Positions 35,201 to 47,567 of a DNA stretch of 64,000 bases are shown here, piece after piece. The DNA is from Delphinus delphis (Eukaryota; Chordata; Mammalia; Artiodactyla; Delphinidae). Location of the stretch: NCBI RefSeq assembly GCF_949987515.2, contig NC_082694.2:15803958-15867957 (forward strand), given 5' to 3'. Within the stretch, counting starts at the first letter, position 1. Each line of letters begins with the position of its first letter. Below the pieces are notes generated by a model. The model was not told where the DNA came from. It saw only the letters and a program-made list of their open reading frames with translations, and did not search any database. A program made the position numbers and the translations under genes.

Positions 35201-38200
35201 ATACTTACGAAGAACACAAATTTCCTAAGAAAGAAATACAAACTATATTATAAAACATTTAGAAAACACAATCACACACACACACACAAAAGCCAAAAAA
35301 ACTCCAGAATCACACTAGCCTAACCCAGTCACTATTATCATTTTGGCATATCTCCATTCATTTAGACTTCTTGTACATCTGTTTTTCATTTATATCATTT
35401 ATAGCTATCTTTTTTTTAATTTAAAATTTCAGCTTTATTGAGGTATAACTGACAAATAAGATTGTTATATATTTAATGTGTACTATGTGATGATTGGATA
35501 TATGTACACAGAGCCATCTTAAAATACTTAATAGTATTATGAATCCTGACTGGCCATGTGCTCTTGAGTTTGGCTTCATCAGAAACTGACAAACAGGACT
35601 AAAGGTCTGGAAGGCTCGGGTTCAGGATGGTGGAGTAGAAGGACATGTGCTCACTCCCTCTTGCGAGAGCACAGGAATCACAACTAACTGATGAACAATC
35701 ATTGACAGGAAGACACTAGAACTCACCAAAAAAGATACCCCACATCCAAAGACAAAGTAGAAGCCACAATGAGACGGTAGGAGGGGCGCAATCACAGTAA
35801 AATCAAATCCCATAAGTGCTGGGTGGGTGACTCACAAACTAGAGAACATTTATACCACAGAAGTCCACCCACTGGAGTGAAGGTTCTGAGCCCCACGTCA
35901 GGCTTCCCAACCTGGGGGTCCGGCAACGGGAGGAGGAATTCCTAGAGAATCAGACTTTGAAGGCTATCGGGATTTGATTGCAGGACTTGGACAGGACTGG
36001 GGGAAACAAGAGACTCCACTCTTGGAGGGGACACACAAAGTAGTGTGTGCATCGGGACCCGGGGAAGGAGCAGTGACCCCACAGGAGACTGAACCAGACC
36101 TACCTGCTAGTGTAGGAGGGTCTCCTGCAGAGGCGGGGGGTGGCTGTGGCTCACCGTGGGAACAAGGACACTGGCAGCAGAAGTTCTGGGAAGTACTCCT
36201 TCACATAAGCCCTCCTGGAGTCTGCCATTAGCCTCACCAAAGAGCCTGTAGGCTCCAGTGCTGGGTCGCCTCAGGTCAAACAACCAACAGGGAGGAAACT
36301 CAGCCCCACCCACCAGCAGACAAGCAGATTAAAGTTTCACTGAGCTCTGCCCACCAGAGCAACACCCAGTTCTACCCACCACCAGTCCCTCCCATCAGGA
36401 AACATGTACAGCCCTCTTCGATAGCCTCATCCACCAGAGGGCAGACAGCAGAAGCAAGAAGAACTACAATCCTGCAGCCTGTGGAAGAAAAACCACATTC
36501 ACACAAAGATAGACAAGATGAAAAGGCAGAGAGAGGGCTATGTACCAGATGAAGGAACAAGATAAAACCCCAGAAAAACAACTAAATGAAGTGGAGATAG
36601 GCAACCTTCCAGAAAAAGAATTCAGAATAATGATAGTGAAGATGATCCAGGACCTTGGAAAAAGAATGGAGGCAAAGATAGAGAAGATGCAAGAAATGCT
36701 TAACAAAGACCTAGAAGAATTAAAGAACAAAGAAACAGAGATGAACAATATAATAAATGAAGTGAAAAATACACTAGAAGGAATCAATAGCAGAAAACCG
36801 AGGCTGAAGGACGGATAAGTGACCCGGAAGACAGAATGGTGGAATTCACTGCTGTGGAACAGAATAAAGGAAAAAGAATGAAAAGAAATGAAGACAGCCT
36901 AAGAGACCTCTGGGACAACATTAAACGCAACAACATTTGCATTATAGGGGTCCCAGAAGGAGAAGAGAGAAAGGACCTGAGAAAATATTTGAAGAGATTA
37001 TAGTTGAAAACTTCCCTAACATGGGAAAGGAAACAGCCACCCAAGTCCAGGAAGTGCAGAGAATCTCATACAGGATAAACCCAAGGAGAAACACGCTGAG
37101 ACACATAGTAATCAAATCGGCAAAAATTAAGGACAAAGAAAAATTATTGAAAGCAGCAAGGGAAAAATGACAAATAACGTACAAGGGAACTCCCATAAGG
37201 TTAACAGCTGATTTCTCAGCAGAAACTCTACAAGCCAGAAGGGAGTGGCATGATATACTTAAAGTGAAGAGAGGGAAGAATCTACAACCAAGATTACTCT
37301 ACCCGGCAAGGATCTCATTCAGATTTGATGGAGAAATCAAAAGCTTTACAGACAAGCAAAAGCTAAGAGAATTCAGCACCACCAAACTAGCTCTACAACA
37401 AATGCTAAAGGAACTTCTCTAAGTGGGAAACACAAGAGAAGAAAAGGACCTACGAAAACAAACCCCAAACAATTAAGAAAATGGTAACAGGAACATATGG
37501 ATAATTACCTTAAACGTGAATGGATTAAATGCTCCAACCAAAAGACACAGGCTGGCTGAATGGATACTAAAACAAGACCCATATATATAAGCTGTCTACA
37601 AGAAACCCACTTCAGACCTAGGGACACATACAGACTGAAAGTGAGGGGATGGAAAAAGATATCCCAAGCTAATGGAAATCAAAAGAAAGCTGGAGTAGCA
37701 ATACTCATAGCAGATAAAATAAACTTTAAAATAATGTTACAAGAGACAAGGAAGGACACTACATAATGATCAAGGGATCAATCCAAGACGAAGATATAAC
37801 AATTATAAATATATATGCACCCAACATAGGAGCACCTCAATACATAAGGCAACAGCTAACAGCTCTAAAAGAGGAAATCGACAGAAACACAATAACAGTG
37901 GGGCACTTTAACACCTCACTTACACCAACGGACAGATCATCCAAACAGAAAATTAATAAAGAAACAGAAGCTTTAAATGACACAGTAGACCAGATAGATT
38001 TAGTTGGTATTTATAGGACATTCCATCCCCAAACAGCAGATTACTTTCTTCTCAAGTGCGCACGGAACATTCTCCAGGATAGATCACATCTTGGGTCACA
38101 AAACAAGCCTCAGTAAATTTAAGAAAACTGAAATCATATCAAGCATCTTTTATGACCACAATGCTATGAGATCAGAAATCAATTATAGGGAAAAAAATGT

Positions 38201-41200
38201 AAAAAACACCAACACATGGAGGCTAAACATATGTTACTAAATAACCAAGAGATCACTGAAGAAATCAAAGAGGAACTCAAAAAATACCTAGAGACAAATG
38301 ACAATGAAAACACAATGATCCAAAACCTATGGGATGCAGCAAAAGCAGTTCTAAGAGGGAAGTTTATAGCAATACAAGCCTACCTCAAGAAACAAGAAAA
38401 AAAAAAAAAAGAAACAAGAAAAACCTCAAATAAACAATCTAACCTTACACCTAAAGGAACTAGAGAAAGAAGAACAGACAAAACCCAAAGTTAGCAGAAG
38501 GAAAGAAATCATAAAGATCAGAGGAGAAATAAATGAAATAGAAACAAAGAAAACAATAGCAAAGATCAATAAAACTAAAAGCTGGTTCTTCAAGAAGATA
38601 AACAAGACTGATAAACCATTAGCCAGACTCATCAAGAAAAAGAGGGAGAGGACTCAAATCAATAAAATTAGAAATGAAAAAAGAGAAGTTATAGACACCA
38701 CAGAAATACAAAGCATCATAAGACACTATTACAAGCAACTCTATGCCAGTAAAATGGAACCTGGAAGAAATGGACCAATTCTTAGAAAGGTATAACCTTC
38801 CAAGACTGAACCAGGAAGAAATAGAAAATATGAACAGACCAATCATAAGTAATGAAATTGAAACTGTGATTAAAAATCTTCCAACAAACAAAAGTCCAGG
38901 ACCAGATGGCTTCACAGGTGAATTCTATCAAACATTTAGAGAAGAGCTAACACCCCTCTTTCTCAAACTCTTCTAAAAAATGCAGAGGAAGGAACACTCC
39001 CAAACTCACTCTATGAGGCCACCATCACCCTGATACTAAAACCAGACAAAGATACTATAAAAAAAGAAAATTACAGACCAATATCACTGTTGAATATAGA
39101 TGCAAAAATCCTCAACAAAATACTAGCAAACAGAATCCAACAACACATTAAAAGGTTTCATACACCATGATCAAGTGGGATTTATCCCAGGGATGCAAGG
39201 ATTCTTCAATACAGGCAAATCAATCATGTGATACACCATATTAATAAATTGAAGAAGAAAAACCATATGATCATCTCAATAGACACAGAAAAAGCTTTGG
39301 ACAAAATTCAACACCCATTTATGATAAAAAAAACTCTCCAGAAAGTGGGCACAGAGGGAACCTACCTCACCATAATAAAGGCCATATATGACATACCTAC
39401 AGCAAACATCATTCTCACTGGTGAAAAACTGAAAGCATTTACTCTAAGATCACGAACAAGAAAAGGATGTCCAGTCTCACCACTATTATTCAACATAGTT
39501 TTGGAAGTCCTAGCCATGGCAATCAGAGAAGAAAAAGAAAGGAAAGGAATACAAATTGGAAAAGAAGGAGTAAAACTGTCACTGTTTGCAGATGACATGA
39601 TACTACACGTACAGAATCCTGAAGATACCACCAGAAAACTACTAGAGCTAATCAATGAATTTGGTAAAGTTGCAGGATACAAAATGAATGCACAGAAATC
39701 TCTTGCATTCCTGTACACTAATGATGAAAAATCTGAAAGAGAAATTAAAGAAACACTCCCATTCACAACTGCAACAAAAAGAATAAAATACCTAGGAATA
39801 AACCTACCTAGGGAGACAAAAGACCTGTATGCAGAAAACCATGAGACACTGATGAAAAAAATTAAAGATGATACAAACAGATGGAGAGATGTACCATGTT
39901 CTTGGATTGGAAGAATCAATATTGTGAAAATGACTATACTACCCAAAGCGATCTACAGATTCAATGCAATCCCTATGAAATTACCAATGGCATTTTTTAC
40001 AGAACTAGAACAAAAAAATCTTAAAATTTGTATGGCGGCACAAAAGACCCTGAATAGCCAAAGCAGTCTTGAGGGAAAAAAATGGAGCTGGAGGAATCGG
40101 ACTCCCTGACTTCAGACTATACTACAAAGCTATAGTAATCAAGACAATATGGTACTGGCACAAGAACAGAAATATAGATCAATGGAATAGGATAGAAAGC
40201 CCAGAGGTAAACCCACGCACCTATGGTCAACTAATGTATGACAAAGGAGGCAAGGATACACAATGGAGAAAAGACAGTCTCTTCAATAAGTGGTGCTGGG
40301 AAAACTGGACAGCTACATGTAAAAGAATGAAATTAGAACACTCTCTAACACCATACACAAAAAGAAACTCAAAATGGATTAGAGACCTAAATGTAAGACC
40401 TGACACTATAAAACTCTTAGAGGAAAACATAGGAAGAACACTCTACGACATATATCACAGCAAGATCTTTTTTGATCCACCTCCTAGAGTAATGTAAATA
40501 AAAACAAAGACAAACAAATGGAACCTAATGAAACTTAAAAGCTTTTGCAAAGCAAACTACAAACAAGATGAAAAGACAACCTTCAGAATGGGAGAAAATA
40601 TTTGCAAACGAATCAATGGACAAAGGATTAATCTCCAAAATATATAAACAGCTCACACAGCTCAATATTAAAAAAACAAACAACCCAATCCAAAAATGGG
40701 CAAAAGACCCCAATAGATATTTCTGCAAAGAAGACATACAAATGGTTAAGAAGCACATGAAAAGCTGCTCAAGATCACTAATTATTAGAGAAATGCAAAT
40801 CAAAACTACAGTGAGGTATCACCTCACACCAGTTAGAATGGGCATCATCAGAAAATCTACACACAACAAATGCTGGACAGGGTATGGAGAAAAGGGAACC
40901 CTCTTTCACTGTTGGTGGGAATGTAAATTGATACAGCCAGTATGGAGAACAGTACAGAGGTTCCTTAAAAAACTAAAAATAGAATTACCATATGATCCAG
41001 CAATCCCACTACTGGGCATATACCCAGAGAAAACCATAATTCAAAAAGACACATGCACCCCAATGTTCATTACAGCATTATTTACAAGAGCCAGGTCATG
41101 CAAGCAAGCTCTATGCCCATTGACAGACGAATGGATAAAGAAGATGTGGTACATATATAAAATGGAATATTATTCAGCCATAAAAAGGAATGAAATTGGG

Positions 41201-44200
41201 TCATTTGTAGAGACGTGGATGGACCTAGTGACTGTCATACAGAGTGATGTAAGTCAGAAATAGAAAAACAAATATCGTATATTAATGCATATATGTGGAA
41301 CCTAGAAATATGGTACAGGTGAACTGGTTTGCGGGGCAGAAATTGAGACACAGATGTAGAGAACAAATGTATGGACACCAACGGGGGAAAGCGGCAGGGG
41401 GTGGTGGTGGTGGTGTGATGAATTGGGAGATTGGGATTGACATGTATACACTGATGTGTATAAAATGGATAACTAATAAGAACCTGCTGTATAAAAAAAT
41501 AAAATAAAATTCAAAAAAAAATAAAAGAAAAAACAAGGGAAGGGGTGTTGGGAAGATAGATGAAATAAACACAGCAAAATACTGACGGTTGTTAAGGCTA
41601 GGAGATGGGTACATGGGATTTCTTTGTACTGTCTGGTTTTGTATATGGTTGGAGAATTTTGCAATAAAATTTTTAAAAAGAAAAAAACAAAGAAACTGGC
41701 AAACAGCACCGAAAGGGTGGAGAGTCAAGTACAAAGCAGAAATATGTGAGTTATATTTAAAATGCAGGTCTCCTCACTTTAACACTCCGTGAGTCATTAG
41801 TATTGGATCCCATTAGGTGGCATCATTTTCCAGAAAATGGACTGGAAGGTGGTGGGTTCTCAGAAAGAAAAAGGAAGGTAGACTTTTCCTGGTCAGCCTG
41901 GGAAGATGAGGCCTCTGGGACTGATTAGCAAAAATCACTCCCTTTAGGGCTGACTCAGGCAAAGCTCTTCTAGGAGGCTACCCTCCCAAGAAAAGTTCCC
42001 GCTTTTTTTGCTCCTTCGCTGTCCCCAGGGGCAGGATGTCCACAGCATAAACCCAGGCCAAGGGCAGGAATGTTGAGAACCAACACACACCTCTCAGTGG
42101 ACAGCTTGCTCTGCAGTGCAAAGAGCACGCCCAACCCAGAGTACAGGTGTTCCCTGGGCAAGGTAGCCGAGTCCAGTTTTATCCAAAGAAGAGCATCTCA
42201 GAGCCACCTCGGACCTGAATCCTTCCAGCCCATCACGCAGACCCACCCCTTTCCCAGCTCAAGTGTTTCTTGTCTGTTTTGGTCTGTTTCTAGGGTTGGT
42301 CCAAGCCAAAGTTCTCCCTGAAACTCCTGGTCCTGAGGAAGCAATTCATCCTCTCTTCTACTGTTCATGACTTTCTTCCAAGTTCTAAGTAAAGCCCACG
42401 CACCACCACAGATGGACCAGCCACCTTTCCACAAACCGTCCTTCCATGAGGCCCTGCCACTCTCCACCACCTGCTTCTCTCAGTAACTGGCTTGAGGCCT
42501 TCACAAAGCCTCTTGCCCCGAGTGTTAATTCACTACCTCCTTTTCTTCCTGATCTGAATTTCAGCGATAAGAAGGATAACGTTTTTTAGATCAGGCAAAG
42601 AGGAGCCTTAATTCTGTGGGATCACCTACAAAGCAGACACAGACCACCCAACAGGCTGCCCAGAAAAGATCCTCAGAGGTGCACTGGGTTGCTAACTGTA
42701 CCTGACTTTATATGTTTAAGAAATATGCTCGGGGCTTCCCTGGTGGCACAGTGGTTGAGAATCCGCCTGCCAATGCAAGGGACACGGGTTCGAGCCCTGG
42801 TCTAGGAAGATCCCACATGCCGCGGAGCAACTGGGCCCGTGAGCCACAACTACTGAGCCTGCGCACCTGGAGCCTGTGCTCCGCAACGAGAGGCCGCGAC
42901 AGTGAGAGGCCCGCGCACCGCGATGAAGAGTGGCCCCCGCTTGCCGCAACTAGAGAAAGCCCTTGCACAGAAACGAAGACCCAACACAGCCAAAAATAAA
43001 AAATAAATTAATTAAAAAAAATGCTCTATCCACAATCAATCGTTTGTTTAGTGATTGAGAAAACCTTCTCTTTTAGTGGGCCAGAACTGTTTTTTCAAGT
43101 GATTATGTGCTCAAACGCAGGACTTGGGGGATAAAGGAAACTGGTTTGTTCCTAGAATACCAGTCCAGTCATAGCGGTGGATTTATAATATAAGCAGGGG
43201 CAAACAGGAACTTAATTAAAGTTGAGGGAAAAAACACCCAATTCTCTCTGTGTGCACACACACACCACTCTCTAACAAATACTACTTTAAAGGCGAAATG
43301 TAAGCTCTTTGCCAATTCTGTCATCGTATCCTATTAAAGAAAGGAAATTGGAACATACGTCTGCTATACAGAATTTTCGAGAGAAATGGAAATTCACACT
43401 TTTATTTATTGGGTAGATGTTTGTGGAGACTGTCTACACAGCAGGGACCGAGTTGGGCAGTCAAAGGGCTGGAGGCCAACAAGCAGAGGTGGAAAGAACC
43501 TGGGTCTCTGACGACATGGCTGGATTGCTGATCTAATTGGCCCTGCAGACAATACGGATCACAGGTATTTATGCTGCATCAACTATGTGCCAGGCACAGT
43601 TCTAGGTCTCGTGAACGCACTAGAGAATCTTGTCTTTTTAGACAAATATACCTATCCTTGCGTTAGGTACATTCTAATTGGACAGACAGACAGACAATAA
43701 GCCTAATAAATAAATAACTAAAATATTAGATAGTGATAAATGTTAAGGAGAAAAATCAAGTCAGGGACGGCAGATAAGAAGCGAGGCAGGCGTGGCTTAT
43801 AAGTTAACACACGCTGACCAGGGAAGGCCTCAATGAGAAAATGACTTTTGAATGAATACACGAAGGCAGTGGAGTGAGATGTGTGGGCATGAGAGGGAAG
43901 GGTGTTTTGGCAGAAGGCACGCAGCGCATTGGCTCCGAGGTGGGCAGGATGCTCCCTCCGCGTGTTTGAGGAACCCCCAGGAAGCCAGCGGACTGGAGCG
44001 CAGAGAAGAAAATGACAGGATGAGAGTCTAGATTAACGTACTAACAAATATTCTCTGAGCTCCTCACAGGCAGCAAGCAGTAAGCTGAAGGCTCTGAAAG
44101 ATGTGAAGATAAACCAGGGTCTCTGTAGGGCAGCAGCAGAGAGAAAACGCTGCAAGGAATTAGAAGGTGCTTTAGGTCCTTCTTGGAAGCAGTGGTACAT

Positions 44201-45857
44201 TTCTGAGGTCTTTGCAAATTGGACTGGGCACAAAATTCTTGGTATAAATCTTTTCTTATCAAGACTCTCCCTTTTCTACTGTTTGCTGGCATTAAAGGCA
44301 GCAAAAGAGAATCCTGAGTTTACCTTTATTTTTGTTCCTTTGACACTGGCCTTTTCCTTCCTGCATAGATGCTTGTAGGAAAAAAAAAACAAATTAAACC
44401 CTTACAGTTCAGACTGTTGCAAGGACGTGTCTAGGTAAATGTCAACTTTCATTTACTTTGTAGAATTCAGGTGAGTGCTTTCAAGCTATACGCTTGAGGG
44501 TTTTTATTTATTTATTTATTTACTTGTTTTTTATTTTTTGGACATGCCGTGCAGCATGTGGGACCTTAGTTCCCCGACCAGGGATGGAACCCATGCCCCC
44601 TGCAGTGGAAGCACGGAGTCTTAACCACTGGACTGCCAGGGAAGTCCCTAGTTGTTTTTTTTTTTTTGCGGTACGCGGGCCTCTCACTGTTGCGGCCTCT
44701 CCCATTGCGGAGCACAGGCTCCGGACACGCAGGCTCAGCGGCCATGGCTCACAGGCCCAGCCGCTCCGCGGCATGTGGGATCTTCCTGGACCAGGGCACG
44801 AACCCGTGTCCCCTGCATCGGCAGGCGGACTCTCAACCACTGCGCCACCAGGGAAGCCCCCTAGTTTTTGTTTTTAAAGCCCAGTTTCACTTTCTTATTG
44901 CCCACTGCCGTTTTTATTGGTTGTGTGGTCTCTTCTTCAGGAACGCTATTTGTAGACTGGTTTTTAGCTTCTGTCCTCTATCATCATCTTTTTCATCTGT
45001 GTCATCAGTGCACAGACTTGACTTGCCACGATGTCCATTCTGCTCTTCACTAAGAGTAATGAGCTGGGAGACACAAGTAAGGTTTCCCCAAAACTAAATC
45101 TCAGTAGCAGAAACTAATAAAGGAATGATGGAGGTCGATAATCTTCAATGCCTGCCATGAATCATGGGTGCAAGTTTGATGAGAAACAGGGCATTTATGT
45201 AACTTCAAAGCCTCTCCCTACAGAGCACTTATTAATTACAAAGGGAAAGAATAACCTCACAGAGGAAACACATGTCAGACACCACCTTAATCAAACGATC
45301 AAAGCCAGCATCACCAACTTTGGGACAAATGGACAATAAATAAATAAGAACAAATGGACATCGGATTCCCGACGTGATGCACGGAGAGGCGCACATCAGT
45401 GCGGTGGTGTTCTTGCCAAAAAAGCACAACCTGAATCTAACCATGAGGAAACCTCAGAGAAACCCAAATGGAGGGACATTCTACAAAATAGCTAGTCTTA
45501 CTTCTCCAAAGATGTCAAGGTTAGGAGAGAGAAAGGCTAAGGAACTCTGCGAGATTAAGGGAGACTAGAGGACTGGCAACGAAATGTAACCTGTGATCCT
45601 GGGTTGAACTGTGGACCAAGAAACACATACAGCTTAACAGACACTACTGGGACATTTACTGAAATTTGAATATATATTGTGGGTTAGGTAATATGAAATG
45701 TTAATTTCTTGATTTTGATAACTGTGCGGTGGTCATTGTAAGACACTGTCTTTCTTCTTAAGAAATATATCTGAAGTATTTAGGGGTAAAGGGGTATTAG
45801 GGGTAAATGTTTCCAACTTACTGGCAAATTGTTAAGAAAAACTCATATATACTGCAT

Positions 45858-45952
<95 letters not shown>

Positions 45953-47529
45953 AGTGGAGGGTGGGCAAGGGATGGGGCAAAAATCTCTGGATCTAGATAA
46001 AAAGTATATGGGAGTTCATTGTATTATTCTTGCAATTTTTCTGAAAGTTTAAACTTATATCCAAATAAAAAGTGAATACTGTGTAGTAGGAATCGAAATC
46101 AGCACTGGAGGCAGAAAGGAGCAGCAACGGGCTATGTGATGAGTTTTGGGGTCTTCACAGGTATAGTTATAAGATGGAGAAACTATACAATTTAAAAAGG
46201 GAAACTTCGATGAATGTTTTTAATTGAGAACTGGCATGCTGAGCAAAAGTCAGGCTTCTCAGCTCTCAGCTCAGCTACTTCTTCGGAGCAGTGAGACAGT
46301 CACCCTTTAGGAGGGCTTCCAGGCCCTGCCTTCCATTAGCCATTGGATGCAAAGCTCTGCGCCTTGCTTCTGAGTGTGGCCCAAAGCTTAGTGCTAAAAC
46401 AGGGTGTTCACTATGGTTCAAAGAAGTATTCAGTCATCATCTAGAAAGCAAGTTACAGGTGTGCACACACACAGACAAGAGACTGAAATAAAATGCTTGT
46501 GGGTTGTGGGATTACAGGTCTTTTTCTGTGTACTTTTGCATTTTCCCAAGTGCTCTACACACACATGCATTACTTTTCTGGTTTCAAAAACGATTTAATT
46601 AGGGACTTCCCTGATGGTTCAGTAGTTAAGACTCCATGCTTCCAACACAGGGGGTGCAGGTTCGATCCTTGGTCGGGGAACTAAGATCCCACATGCCACA
46701 CGGTGTGGTCAAAAAATTTAAAAAAAAAAAAGATTTTATTAAAAATCCTGAACGAGAAGAGGAATTGGACTCAGAGGCAGAGAGGGGTTCAAAAGTGGGC
46801 ATCTACCTTTCCCCAGATCACTGATTTTCCATCCATTCACAAATGCTTCCTGAGTACCTATGCTGTGCCAGGCATGACAGGTGCTAGGTAAACAAACGTG
46901 AACAAAAGAGTTGAGAGTCCTATCTTTGGGTTGGTTATACTCTGGAAGCGCGTATATTTGTTTTGTGTGGTTTGGCACAGCGTTCCGGGGAGAGGGTGGA
47001 GGGGATGACACGGAGCAGGCACGTGGGCCACGGTGAGGGATCAGGGTAACAGTCTACACTCAGGGATACTTAGTTTTTAGAGCTTGTTTCAAAGACATAA
47101 AAATTCAAGTGGTAATAACACGTAATTCCATCCCCACCCTGGCCCAGTTACAGCTTATTTATACACATATCCCTGACAGGCAGCTTCGACATGACTCACT
47201 GCATCTCTCCAAGTATGCAGGCTGTTTCCTCCATTTGCCCTTCTCCCAGGGCCAAACTCATCTCAAAATATTTTGCTCATGATTCCAAAAGGAATTCCAT
47301 AATCCAGTGTTTTCATTTTTCTAATAAAAAAAGCCAGCTGGGCTTCCCTGGTGGCGCAGTGGTTGAGAGTCCGCCTGCTGATGCAGAGGACACGGGTTCG
47401 TGCCCCGGTCCGGGAAGATCCCACATGCCGCGGAGCGGCTGGGCCCGTGAGCCATGGCCGCTGAGCCTGCACGTCCGGAGCCTGTGCTCTGCAACGGGAG
47501 AGGCCACAACAGCGAGAGGGCCGCGTACC

Positions 47530-47567
<38 letters not shown>

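Larger units (their letters stand above)
35612..41525 (+). mobile_element. Nearly full-length L1 (LINE-1) retrotransposon, inactivated
   Basis: This LINE-1 is about 5.9 kb and antisense to TCF7L1. Its 5' end starts gggttcaggatggtggagta and the 5' UTR runs to about 36.5 kb. The ORF1 region (36540-37422) is broken by an early stop at 36816-36818 and frame changes. The ORF2 region (about 37.49-41.26 kb) has endonuclease ([20 protein letters not shown]) and reverse-transcriptase segments, including the catalytic FADD at 39585-39596, but is split by several stops and frameshifts. A short 3' UTR and A-rich end follow. It cannot encode working proteins as it stands. Confidence 0.95.

Noticed and set aside
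39228..40109. 293-codon reverse-transcriptase frame
   Set aside because: It is part of the broken LINE-1 ORF2 and not a host gene or a separate retroelement.
35579..41720. Similar 31-bp stretches on both sides of the large L1 (agaaactgacaaacagg / agaaactggcaaacagc)
   Set aside because: They look like a target-site duplication but are too long, about 15% diverged, and separated from the L1 end by another L1 fragment. Not strong enough to claim.
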